Source: CAZLRH01 sp964562015 (GTDB lineage Bacteria; Verrucomicrobiota; Verrucomicrobiia; Opitutales; JABDGR01). Taken from it: a stretch of 64,000 bases of DNA. Location of the stretch: NCBI GenBank assembly GCA_964562015.1, contig CAZLRH010000001.1:62001-126000 (forward strand). The letters run 5' to 3'. Made by a program: the position numbers and the translations under genes. Shown piece by piece: positions 1-8,513 of the stretch. Within the stretch, counting starts at the first letter, position 1, and each line of letters starts with the position of its first letter. Below the pieces are notes generated by a model that worked only from the letters and a program-made list of their open reading frames with translations, did not search any database and was not told where the DNA came from.

Positions 1-113
1 TTGACCAGGGAATTGACGATGGCGCCGAACGCCGCGCCGATAATCACACCGACGGCGAGATCCACGACATTGCCCCGCGCGATGAACTCGCGAAATTCCT
101 GGAAGATTTTCAT
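1..113 (-). CDS. mscL: Large-conductance mechanosensitive channel MscL, N-terminal part
   Basis: The gene runs off the left edge of the window, so only the first 37 codons are present, from an ATG at 113. The translation begins MKIFQEFREFIARGN and continues with VVDLAVGVIIGAAFGAIVNSLV. This is the classic MscL start: an amphipathic S1 helix followed by TM1 with the glycine- and alanine-rich pore-lining stretch. MscL opens under extreme membrane tension and releases osmolytes during hypo-osmotic shock. The remaining two thirds, including TM2, must lie outside the window. The identification rests on this short but highly conserved segment. Confidence 0.9.
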   Translation of the reverse strand, partial: MKIFQEFREFIARGNVVDLAVGVIIGAAFGAIVNSLV

Positions 114-416
114 GCGGGGACATGAAACAGCGGAAAAGCGCCCCTTTCAAGGGCGAAACCTCGACTGGGCCAGCGAACGGACTGACGCGAATTTTTTAGC
201 CGCGGCTGGGTGCCTAAGCGCGAGTTCCGCAGAACGAAGTTCCGCGGGTTCCGGCATCACCGAGAGAATCAGCAGCCGCGTCCGCATGCCCACATCCATC
301 AAGGTCTTGGGTTGAGCTTTTGTCTTCATAACCGGAGCTTATCTCCCGGCCATGAACCGCAGGACGACACGCAGATTAAATCTTTGTCATGCTGACCACC
401 GCCACTTTAACCATGC
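114..416. other. Spacer between mscL and ispG without a convincing gene
   Basis: These 303 bases separate two minus-strand genes. A 60-codon minus-strand frame (147-329) is open, but it has no recognisable domain, no clear ribosome binding site and an Arg/Ala/Pro-rich composition typical of chance frames in GC-rich DNA. A short imperfect repeat of TTCCGC-like sequence lies at about 220-260. The mscL promoter should be in this stretch. I could not pick it out with confidence. Confidence 0.5.
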
Positions 417-2513
417 TCAAACCCCCACCGGCACCAATTCGGGCTCGACCCATTTGCCGTGTTCGCGGATGAGATCCACCAGGCGGTCCACCGCTTCGTC
501 CTCGGGAATGTTGTATTTCACGCATTCCTTGCCGACGTAGAGATTCACTTTCGCGGGCGCACCGCCGACGTACCCGAAGTCCGCGTCCGCCATTTCGCCG
601 GGGCCGTTGACGATGCAACCCATGACGGCGATGGTGACGCCTTTAAGGTGCCCCGTGCGGCCCTTGATGCGCAGCGTGGTCGTCTGCAAATCGAAGAGCG
701 TGCGCCCGCAACTCGGGCAGGCGACGAATTCCGTCTTCGTCGAGCGCGTGCGCGCGCCTTGCAAAATATTGTAGGTGAGCGCAACGGTCTTGTCGTAATC
801 GGGCTCGGTCTCGACGCTGAGCAAATCGCCGAGGCCGTCGCACAGGAGATTGCCGGCGACCATCGACGCTTCGAGCAGCCGCGCGGTGAAAAAGTTTTCC
901 GGCAGAACGACCTGTGATGAAGTATGGCGAATCCAGAGCGGAGATTTCAGGCCGCGCTTGGCGGCCTCGCGCGCCAGTGCGCGGTAACCGCCCACGGCGT
1001 GCGTGTGCGCTTCGCTCGCGCTCTGCGTCAAAAGCAGGCGTTCGCAGGCATGATGGCGAATGAGCGCGGTGCCCAATTCGCCCGCGAGCGCGGCGGCCGT
1101 GGTGTCGGCGGCGACATAACCCTCTGTGCGGGCCGCATAATCGAGCAGCGCGACGGCCTCCGCCGTCTCGGTGGCGGAACCGTTTTCCCAGCGGCGGCAC
1201 CAAAGGGTGCGCGGGGCGGGCTTGAAGGCCGCCAATTCCGCGGGCCCCACGCCGGGCGCGAGATCCACGACGAAAAATTTCACGGTTGGGCCGAGCACTT
1301 TCTGCAAATTGGAGAGCGAGGAAATGTCCACGATGGAATCGAGCCGCAGCAGCAGGCCCTCGATTTTCGTTTCCTTGTTTTTCTGGTGCACGGCCAGGAC
1401 GGCCTTGATGATTTCGTGCACGTCCCACACGGGGCGCGCGGCGGGGATGATGACGCGCGGAGGCTGGTTCGCCGCGACTGCGCAGGCTTCGCCCAAGTCC
1501 AGGTGCACGACTTCGCGCCGGGTGAAATGAAACGGGTCCAACTGGTCGCGCTCTTCGCGCTCGGGCAGTTCGACGCCGCGCTGCCAGAGCATGTGGGCGC
1601 GCTTGGCGATATCGAGGCACACCGGCACTTCGTAGACGGCGTCTTCCGTGAGCGAGACGCGTATCGTGTCGCCCAGGCCGTCCATAAGCAGGGAGCCGAT
1701 GCCAATGGCGCTTTTGATGCGGGCATCCTCGCCTTCGCCGGCCTCAGTGACGCCGAGGTGCAGCGGGTAGTGCATGTTTTCGAGCCCCATTTTCACGACC
1801 GCGAGGCGGTAGGCCTCGATCATGACCTTCGGGTTGCTTGCCTTCATCGAAAGCACGATGTCGCGAAACCCGTGGCTCTCGCAGATGCGGATGAACTCGA
1901 GCGCGCTCTCGACCATGCCCAAGGGCGTGTCGCCGTAACGGTTCATCAAGCGGTCAGAAAGGGAGCCGTGATTGGTGCCGATGCGCAAGGCGCGACCGAG
2001 TTCCTTGGCGCGCTTGACCAGCGGAGAAAAGGCGTCGTGCAGGCGCTGCAATTCCGCCTCGTACTCGTTGTCCGAGTATTCCTTGACCGCGAATTTTTTC
2101 TTGTCGGCGTAATTGCCCGGGTTGACGCGCACCTTCTCGACGTGCTCGATGGCCTCCATCGCCGCAACGGGTAAAAAATGGATGTCCGCCACGAGCGGCA
2201 GATTGCCCCAGCCGGCGGCGGTGACTTCCTTGCGGATCTGCTGCAAGGCCTTCGCGGCCTCGCGGTTGGGGGCGGTGATGCGCACGATTTCGCAGCCGGC
2301 CTCGGCGAGCGCGAGCGTTTGCTTCACAGTCGCTGCCACGTCCTGCGTGAGCGAGGTCGTCATCGACTGCACGCGGATGGGATTGGTGCCGCCCACGCCG
2401 ACGGCGCCGATTTTGACCTCGTGGGTGGGACGGCGCACCGCGCGGAAACGGGAGGCGCAATAAGGCGGCAACGCGGAAGCCGCAGGCACAGAGGAAGGCA
2501 CGGAGTCGTTCAT
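417..2513 (-). CDS. ispG: 4-hydroxy-3-methylbut-2-enyl diphosphate synthase, large form (IspG/GcpE)
   Basis: IspG reduces methylerythritol cyclodiphosphate to HMBPP, the penultimate step of the MEP isoprenoid pathway. The 698-residue protein is the long form known from plants, Chlamydiae, Bacteroidetes and Verrucomicrobia: an N-terminal TIM barrel starting near residue 35 (VQSMTTSLTQD), a large insert domain in the middle and a C-terminal iron-sulfur domain. Three conserved cysteines for the [4Fe-4S] cluster are visible: C599 and C602 (CPSCGRT) and C633 (GCIVNGPGE). The ATG overlaps the rseP stop as ATGA, which indicates translational coupling. With dxr upstream, the block supplies two of the seven MEP enzymes. 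Confidence 0.97.
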   Translation of the reverse strand: MNDSVPSSVPAASALPPYCASRFRAVRRPTHEVKIGAVGVGGTNPIRVQSMTTSLTQDVAATVKQTLALAEAGCEIVRITAPNREAAKALQQIRKEVTAAGWGNLPLVADIHFLPVAAMEAIEHVEKVRVNPGNYADKKKFAVKEYSDNEYEAELQRLHDAFSPLVKRAKELGRALRIGTNHGSLSDRLMNRYGDTPLGMVESALEFIRICESHGFRDIVLSMKASNPKVMIEAYRLAVVKMGLENMHYPLHLGVTEAGEGEDARIKSAIGIGSLLMDGLGDTIRVSLTEDAVYEVPVCLDIAKRAHMLWQRGVELPEREERDQLDPFHFTRREVVHLDLGEACAVAANQPPRVIIPAARPVWDVHEIIKAVLAVHQKNKETKIEGLLLRLDSIVDISSLSNLQKVLGPTVKFFVVDLAPGVGPAELAAFKPAPRTLWCRRWENGSATETAEAVALLDYAARTEGYVAADTTAAALAGELGTALIRHHACERLLLTQSASEAHTHAVGGYRALAREAAKRGLKSPLWIRHTSSQVVLPENFFTARLLEASMVAGNLLCDGLGDLLSVETEPDYDKTVALTYNILQGARTRSTKTEFVACPSCGRTLFDLQTTTLRIKGRTGHLKGVTIAVMGCIVNGPGEMADADFGYVGGAPAKVNLYVGKECVKYNIPEDEAVDRLVDLIREHGKWVEPELVPVGV

Positions 2514-4369
2514 GGAGTCGGAGCGGATGCAGGCGCCGTCGGCGCGGGCGGAAAATTCACTTTCAAATGGTAATTCTGCTCCTGGATGATTTTGCGATCA
2601 AGGTCATTGTCGCCCATCCAGCGCATCGAGTCGTTAAAGACCACGTACAGCATCAACCCCATCAAGCACATCAGGAAGAGGCCCTGCGTCGTGACGATGA
2701 CTTGCGACGGGAGCGAGCGGCCGCGCAGCCAGGCGATGGTAGCCATGAGCATGTGCCCGCCGTCCAGTACGGGAATGGGGAGCAGGTTGAGGATGGCCAG
2801 GTTGATGTTAATCATCAGCGTAAACCAGAGTGCGAGGCGAATGTCCGCCATGGTGAATTCCTGCAACTGCCGGCCAATGCCCACCGGACCGCTGAGCATC
2901 TTGACGCCGACATCGGAATGCGGGTTCACCAGCGCGCCCAACATCGCGAACGTCTGGTGCACCGCGGCGGAAAACTGCTGCCAGGGCGGCGGATGCACGG
3001 TTATTTTCTCATCGATCAGTTGCGTGCCGATCATGACTTTTTGCTCGGACGGCTTTACGCTCACTGCAAAGGGAATAGGAATATTCGTGCGCGAATAATT
3101 CGGCGGATTGAAAAATTGCACACGGGCGGGCTGGCCAGCGGGCGTCGCGGCGAGGGCGTCTACCGCTTCCTGCACCGAGGCGGGTTTTTGGCCGTTGATT
3201 TCGACAATCGTGTCGCCCGCCTGCAGGCCGCCGATGGAGTTCGGCTCCCCGTCGGCGTGCAGCACGACCAATTTCGCAGCGGCGGCCGTAGGCGAGGCGC
3301 GGTCGACCGTGCTATTCTCGGCGAAAAGGGGCAAAATTTCCAACTTGGCGGCAGGCTGGCCATCGCGGCCACCCTCCACCGTGACAGTGGCCAACGGGGT
3401 GGTTTGCGGCATCCGCGCCGGGACGATCGTAATCTCCATCGTTTTGCCCCCGCGCAAAATCGTCAACTTGACCGGAGCCGTGCCATGGGCGTTCAGACGG
3501 TCGATAAAATCGTCACGGGAATAGACTGGCTGGCCCTCCAATTGCGTCACCTGGTCGTCCAAGGCGAGGCCGGCGAGTTGCGCAGGCGAATTTTCCTCGA
3601 TGGCGGCGACGTTAAGTTTTTCCGCGGGCGACACGCCGACCTGGCGAATGGCGTCGCCGGTGACGGTATTGGTCTCACGCAGGAGCGGATGGACCTCTAC
3701 ATCCTGCACTGCCCCGGCGCGCTCAAATTTAATTTTCGCCAACGGCAGCCCCTCGGCCGAGCGCCCGGCGCCGAGCGCGATAGCCATTTGAAAATCGCGG
3801 AAGTCACCGATCGACTTGCCATCCACTTCGAGGATGCGGTCGCCCGGACGCAAGCCGGCGGCATAGGCCGGGCCGGGTTTCGCGGGGCTCGTGCCCATCG
3901 CGGGAATTTCCGGGAGCACAAAGCCCACGACATTGGACTCCGCCGCGGATGAGGACGGCAACCCGACGACCCAGAGAATGGTGCCCAGCAAAAAGGCAAA
4001 GAGGACGTTGAAAAAAGCCCCGGCCACCAAAATCATCATCACATGCAGGTAGGGCATTTTGGCAGCCGGCTTGACCTCGCCCGTCGGCTCGCCTTCCAGT
4101 TCCCGAAGATCCGCCAACTCGGGAATGGCCACATAGCCGCCCAGCGGCAGGAGAGAGAGTCGGTATTCAATTCCGTCCTTACCCGTCCAGCCGAACACCT
4201 TCGGGCCAAAGCCCAGGGAAAAACGCAGGATGCGGGCGCCCACGCGCTTGGCCGCCAAATAGTGCCCGAGTTCGTGCACGAAAATCGAGCCCTCGAACAG
4301 GAGCACCATTACGATGATGCCCCACACGTTCGAAAACAACGAGTGCAGGTTGGAAATGTCGGTTGCCAT
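2510..4369 (-). CDS. rseP: RIP-type site-2 zinc metalloprotease RseP with three PDZ-like domains
   Basis: This is an intramembrane protease that cuts anti-sigma factors or remnant signal peptides in the inner membrane. The zinc site is HELGH at residues 32-36 in TM1, and the second active-site motif LDGGH is at 535-539 in a C-terminal TM. At 619 residues it is much longer than the roughly 450 of E. coli RseP. The periplasmic insert holds three PDZ-like segments: about 160-230 (AAGLRPGDRILEVDG), 245-320 (LAGLALDDQVTQLEG) and 360-425 (IGGLQAGDTIVEING). A three-PDZ form is unusual and may be lineage-specific. The gene overlaps ispG by four bases. It lies downstream of dxr as in many genomes, but here an oppositely oriented kinase separates them. 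Confidence 0.95.
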   Translation of the reverse strand: MATDISNLHSLFSNVWGIIVMVLLFEGSIFVHELGHYLAAKRVGARILRFSLGFGPKVFGWTGKDGIEYRLSLLPLGGYVAIPELADLRELEGEPTGEVKPAAKMPYLHVMMILVAGAFFNVLFAFLLGTILWVVGLPSSSAAESNVVGFVLPEIPAMGTSPAKPGPAYAAGLRPGDRILEVDGKSIGDFRDFQMAIALGAGRSAEGLPLAKIKFERAGAVQDVEVHPLLRETNTVTGDAIRQVGVSPAEKLNVAAIEENSPAQLAGLALDDQVTQLEGQPVYSRDDFIDRLNAHGTAPVKLTILRGGKTMEITIVPARMPQTTPLATVTVEGGRDGQPAAKLEILPLFAENSTVDRASPTAAAAKLVVLHADGEPNSIGGLQAGDTIVEINGQKPASVQEAVDALAATPAGQPARVQFFNPPNYSRTNIPIPFAVSVKPSEQKVMIGTQLIDEKITVHPPPWQQFSAAVHQTFAMLGALVNPHSDVGVKMLSGPVGIGRQLQEFTMADIRLALWFTLMININLAILNLLPIPVLDGGHMLMATIAWLRGRSLPSQVIVTTQGLFLMCLMGLMLYVVFNDSMRWMGDNDLDRKIIQEQNYHLKVNFPPAPTAPASAPTP

Positions 4370-4612
4370 GGGAAACCACCTCCATTATCCACAAAAAGCG
4401 GGCAGATGCACGAAAATCATGCGGTTTTTTGCAGGTTGCATAAGCAGGCAGGCCCGGCCTGGAATCGCGCAGAAAAACCAAATTTCCGTCCGCCGCCCAG
4501 AACGCAGGCCAGCGCCGCCCGCCCCCCACGCGTTATGGCCAGTAATACTTTATTAATGCGCACGGACTTATTTTAATTAGTCGGCAGGCGCGCTTTTCCG
4601 CATAATCCCGGC

Positions 4613-5692
4613 GTGAACGCAACCACGCTCCGTCCGCTGGCCGCCATTGAGTCCTGCCGCGACTTGTCGGAAAAACACGACTGGGCGGACGCCTCGGCGG
4701 AAGTTGAACTGCCCGCGGGAACACTCCTGGACGGGCGATTCGCGATTGGGAGCCCCATCAGTTGCGGCGGCATGGCCACCATCTATGCAGCCGAAGACAT
4801 GCTCGACGGCGCGCGCAAGGTGGCCGTCAAAGTTCCGTTTGCGCGGTTCGGGCGCGACCCGGGTTATGTCGCGCGTTTTTTGCGGGAGGAGGCCATCGGC
4901 CTGAAGCTGCACCACCCGTTCCTCCTCCAGTTTGTGCCCATCACCACGCCGAAAAGCCGGCAATATCTGGTAACGGAATATCTCGCCGGCTCGACCCTGG
5001 CGCGGGTGCTGCATCACCACGCCCCGCTGCCGGAACGCGATGCCCTGACCATCGCCAGTCTCATCTGCACCGCGCTGCACTATCTCCACGAGCAGAATTT
5101 CCTCCATCGTGACATCAAGACGGACAACATCATGCTCTGTTGCGATCAGACGATTCGGCTCATGGATTTCGGCCTCATCGCGCCGGTGGCCGGCAAATTT
5201 GATGTGCTGGCGAATAAGACTCCTGTCTTCGGCACGCCGCAATACATGGCGCCCGAACAGGTCACACGCTCGCGTTGCGGCCCACCGACCGATATCTACA
5301 GCCTTGGCGTCGTGCTTTACGAAATGCTCACCGGACAATTGCCGTTTCAACATGCCGACCCCTGGGTGATTGCGCAATCGCGCGTCGCAGGCGACCCGCC
5401 CGCCCCGCGACAACTCAACCCGGCGATTTCGCCAGCCGTCGAGGAAATCGTCCTCCATGCGCTGCGCCGCAAACCCGCCGAACGCTACCCTTCCGCCGCC
5501 GCGATGCAAGCCGAGCTTGATGCGCCGGAGAAAGTTTCGGTGACCGGCCTCTGCCATCGTCTGCGCCCGCCGCGGCGTGTGCTGAGTCTCGAACAGGCTC
5601 AATTGCGCAGCGGCATTATTCTTAGCGTGATATTTATTCTCATCCTCGTGGGGGGATTTTTCGCCCTGCTGCATTTGCTGCCGCGACATTAA
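4613..5692 (+). CDS. Hanks-type Ser/Thr protein kinase with C-terminal membrane anchor
   Basis: This is a eukaryotic-like kinase of the PknB class. The kinase domain spans about residues 40-305. It has a glycine loop GSPISCGGMATIY (46-58), the ATP lysine K73 in VAVK, catalytic HRDIKTDN (165-172), DFG (185-187) and APE (213-215). A single TM helix at about 334-355 ends in a very short outside tail, so there is no extracellular PASTA or sensor domain. The start is a GTG at 4613, because the next ATG (residue 54) would remove the glycine loop. The gene is divergent from rseP across 243 bp and convergent with dxr (26-bp gap). Placement between dxr and rseP suggests a later insertion. The substrate is unknown. 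Confidence 0.92.
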   Translation: MNATTLRPLAAIESCRDLSEKHDWADASAEVELPAGTLLDGRFAIGSPISCGGMATIYAAEDMLDGARKVAVKVPFARFGRDPGYVARFLREEAIGLKLHHPFLLQFVPITTPKSRQYLVTEYLAGSTLARVLHHHAPLPERDALTIASLICTALHYLHEQNFLHRDIKTDNIMLCCDQTIRLMDFGLIAPVAGKFDVLANKTPVFGTPQYMAPEQVTRSRCGPPTDIYSLGVVLYEMLTGQLPFQHADPWVIAQSRVAGDPPAPRQLNPAISPAVEEIVLHALRRKPAERYPSAAAMQAELDAPEKVSVTGLCHRLRPPRRVLSLEQAQLRSGIILSVIFILILVGGFFALLHLLPRH

Positions 5693-5718
5693 CAGCGATG
5701 GCTGGCGACGGAAGCTTC

Positions 5719-6903
5719 TCAGTTGCCCACGGCCACTGCGGCCAGGCGCCGGGCTTCGGCGTCAGCAGCGAGCACTTCGTCGAGATCGTGCGGTTCGCGC
5801 GCGGGCAGCGCCGCGAGGGTCGCTTCGATGACGCGGGGAATGTCCTGATAGCCGATGCGGCGGTCCAAAAAAGCGGCGACGGCGATTTCGTTGGCGGCGT
5901 TGAACCCGCCGGGAGCGACGCCCTCGGCGCGCAAAGCGGCAAACGCCAGGCGCAAACAGGGAAAGCGCGCAAGGTCCGGCGGCTGAAAATCCAGGCGCAT
6001 CACCTGCGTAAAATCGAGGGTCGCGCACACACCGGCGGCGCGGTCGGGATAAAGCAGACTGTGCTGGATCGGAAACGTCATCGAGGGCGGGCACAATTGC
6101 GCGATGATGGAGCCGTCCACGAATTGCACCATCGAATGCACGATGCTTTGCGGATGCACCACGACCTGGATTTTATCCACCGGCAGGCCAAACAGCCAGC
6201 GCGCCTCGATGACTTCGAGACCCTTGTTGGCCATGGTTGAGGAATCGATGGTGACCTTCGGGCCCATCGCCCAATTCGGGTGCTTGAGCGCGGCTTCCGG
6301 GGTGATGGTGGCCATCTGCGCCGCGGTAAATTCGCGAAAAGGTCCGCCCGAGGCAGTGAGCAAAATTTTCGCCACGCTCGGCGGCGGGTCGCGGTGCAGG
6401 CATTGGAAAATGGCGTTGTGCTCGCTGTCGAGCGGAACGACTTTCACGCCTTTGGCCTGGGCCGCGGCCATCACAAATTTTCCCGCGAGGACAAGAATTT
6501 CCTTGTTGGCCAGGGCGATGTCCTTGCCGGCCTGGATGGCCGCGAGCGTGGGTTTTAGGCCCAGCGTGCCGACGACGGCCGCGACGACCATGTCGCCTTC
6601 GGGCAGACAGGCCAGCTCGACCAGCCCTTCGGGCCCGGCATGAAGTTTGCGGCCGGAGAAGAGTCCGGCGGCCTTGGCCTCCCGCGCAGCCTTTTCATCG
6701 AAAACCCCGACATGCGGGACGTTGAACTCGCGCGCGATTTCGTCCAGCTCGCGGCATTTGGTGCGGCCCGCGATGGCGACCAGTTCCAACCTGTCAGGAT
6801 GCCCGCGCAGGACCTTGAGCGTGTTCTCGCCGATGGAGCCGGTGGCCCCGAGCAGCACCAGGCGTTTTTTGCGAGCGGGAGTTGAGGTGGACGGGGCGGA
6901 CAT
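5719..6903 (-). CDS. dxr: 1-deoxy-D-xylulose 5-phosphate reductoisomerase
   Basis: Dxr converts DXP to MEP with NADPH, the first committed step of the MEP pathway. The 394-residue protein has normal length. The NADPH-binding Rossmann motif LLGATGSIGENTL is at about residues 17-29. The catalytic and metal-binding block includes LANKEILVLAG, PLDSEHNAIFQ and LTASGGPFRE, followed by the conserved segment ending IDSSTMANKGLE. The ATG at 6903 gives a short Ser/Thr/Pro-rich lead before the Rossmann fold. Together with ispG in the same block, it points to MEP-type isoprenoid synthesis. Confidence 0.97.
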   Translation of the reverse strand: MSAPSTSTPARKKRLVLLGATGSIGENTLKVLRGHPDRLELVAIAGRTKCRELDEIAREFNVPHVGVFDEKAAREAKAAGLFSGRKLHAGPEGLVELACLPEGDMVVAAVVGTLGLKPTLAAIQAGKDIALANKEILVLAGKFVMAAAQAKGVKVVPLDSEHNAIFQCLHRDPPPSVAKILLTASGGPFREFTAAQMATITPEAALKHPNWAMGPKVTIDSSTMANKGLEVIEARWLFGLPVDKIQVVVHPQSIVHSMVQFVDGSIIAQLCPPSMTFPIQHSLLYPDRAAGVCATLDFTQVMRLDFQPPDLARFPCLRLAFAALRAEGVAPGGFNAANEIAVAAFLDRRIGYQDIPRVIEATLAALPAREPHDLDEVLAADAEARRLAAVAVGN

Positions 6904-6977
6904 GCGCGGCGGGACCGGAAGCGGCCCGAATCGGCGATGTTACCCAGGAGGCCGCCGGAAACAAGCCAAAGCACCGG

Positions 6978-8375
6978 CTACCTTTTCATTTCCTTCTGCA
7001 CGTAACTGAGCAAGGCCGAGCGCTGCGCGTCGGGCATTGGGGTGGATTCCACCGCCGCGGCCGCGGCGGCGGGATCTTTCTTGGCCCATTGGGTGACCAC
7101 GTCGTTGATCTGGCCCGTGCGCGCGCCATTGGCGCTGAGCGAGGCGGCCCAAGAAAAGGCGGCGGACAAATCATTTTTCCCTTCGGCGTTGAGCAGCGCC
7201 AGCACCGCGCCATCACGGGCGCTGCCGGGAGGCAGCGAGGAAATCCACTGCGAAGCAGCCAGCGGGTCCTGCTGAATCCAGTTATTGGCGACCCGCAACG
7301 TGGCGGCGTCGAGAATTGTGCCGGTGGGCTGGTCGTCGCGAATGGTGTTCGGCGGCAAATCGGCCAGATGCGCGGCGGCCTCAGCGGGATTTTGCAAACT
7401 CCAGGCGGCGAGGATATTCGCCTGCGTCTGCACGGTGCCGCTGCCGGGCGGCATGGTCTGGCTGTAGTTCCAGGCCGAGAGCGGGTCGGTGCGCGCAAGC
7501 GTGGCGACCGCGGAGCCCATGCCGTTATCGCGGGCGGAGCCGGGAGGGAGAGCCTCGGCCCACGCCAACGCTGCGCTCGGATCCACGCTGGCCCAGCGCC
7601 CGGCGAGATTGTTCACAATGCGTTTAAAATTCGGATCGTCCGGCAACGTCCCGGCGACAAAGGCCGCGGCGGCGGCGGGATCGCTTTGGATCCAGGGATT
7701 CAAGGCGTTGTTGAAAGCCGCCAGGCGCGTGTCGCCTTCGCTGGCCGGCAGCGCCTGCACCCACGCCAGCGCCGAGGACAAATCTTTTTGCGCCCATTCG
7801 CCCGCGAGCGCGGGGATGACTTTCGCGTTCACCGCGGGATCGGCTAGTTGCGCGAGAAACTCGGCGCTGGCGGCCGGATCCGTCTTCGCCAGGTTATTTA
7901 AAAGACCGGCCAAGGCCTGATCCCGCGGCTGGCCCAGCAGGATTCCGTCCACCCAGTGCACCGCGCCTGCCGCATCCGTCTCCGCCCAACGCGCGGCGAC
8001 CTCCGTCACGAGGTCCGCGCGCTCCAGGCCCGGTGGCAAGCGGTCGAGCAACGCCGTCGCTCCCGCCACGTCACCCGAGGCCAGCGCCGCCAAAAGAATA
8101 TTCACCGCCTGGGTGCGGGCATCCGCGGCGGGCAGGCTGGATAATTCGTCCCATCGCGGCAAAGCTCCGCTCCGCGTGGATGAGTTTGCACCCACTGTAG
8201 CCTGATCCGATGGCTGACGGGCCGCGCCTTTATTGGCTGAGGCCCCTCGCGGTCTGGCCTCCAACGCCGCGGCGAGTTCGTGCTGTAGGCGGGAGATTTT
8301 TACTTGCTGAACCGTCAGCCAACTCCCCACAAGCACCACTCCACAGGCCAGGCCCAGAATGCGTCGGGTTTTCAT
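6978..8375 (-). CDS. Exported repeat protein with DP-A-A-W-LP-G repeats, function unknown
   Basis: The start was placed at ATG 8375 (MKTRRILGLACGVVLVG), which yields a basic N-terminus and a signal-anchor helix. The upstream ATG at 8414 would add 13 residues ahead of the signal. After a short coiled-coil-like segment (KISRLQHELAAALEA), about residues 80-465 consist of ten or more degenerate repeats of roughly 35-40 residues. Each carries a core like WA-x-DP-x-AA-x-x-W, then x-LP-x-G-x-x-RD. The pattern suggests an alpha-solenoid of helical hairpins, which normally serves protein-protein contacts. I do not recognise a named family, though similar repeat proteins are frequent in Verrucomicrobiota. 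It lies 74 bp upstream of dxr on the same strand. Confidence 0.75.
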   Translation of the reverse strand: MKTRRILGLACGVVLVGSWLTVQQVKISRLQHELAAALEARPRGASANKGAARQPSDQATVGANSSTRSGALPRWDELSSLPAADARTQAVNILLAALASGDVAGATALLDRLPPGLERADLVTEVAARWAETDAAGAVHWVDGILLGQPRDQALAGLLNNLAKTDPAASAEFLAQLADPAVNAKVIPALAGEWAQKDLSSALAWVQALPASEGDTRLAAFNNALNPWIQSDPAAAAAFVAGTLPDDPNFKRIVNNLAGRWASVDPSAALAWAEALPPGSARDNGMGSAVATLARTDPLSAWNYSQTMPPGSGTVQTQANILAAWSLQNPAEAAAHLADLPPNTIRDDQPTGTILDAATLRVANNWIQQDPLAASQWISSLPPGSARDGAVLALLNAEGKNDLSAAFSWAASLSANGARTGQINDVVTQWAKKDPAAAAAAVESTPMPDAQRSALLSYVQKEMKR

Positions 8376-8513
8376 GCGGGAACCATGCCGGAAGGTTGCC
8401 GCGGTGTGGAGCAAAAAACGCCAGGACCGCCACCATCGCTGGCGAGCATGCCCGATGAATTCCGCGGCTGCGCTTCACGCAACCGAGATGACTACCGTCG
8501 AACTTGCCCGCGC

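Noticed and set aside
147..329. 60-codon minus-strand frame between mscL and ispG
   Set aside because: No ribosome binding site, no domain, biased composition. It is kept only as a spacer note.
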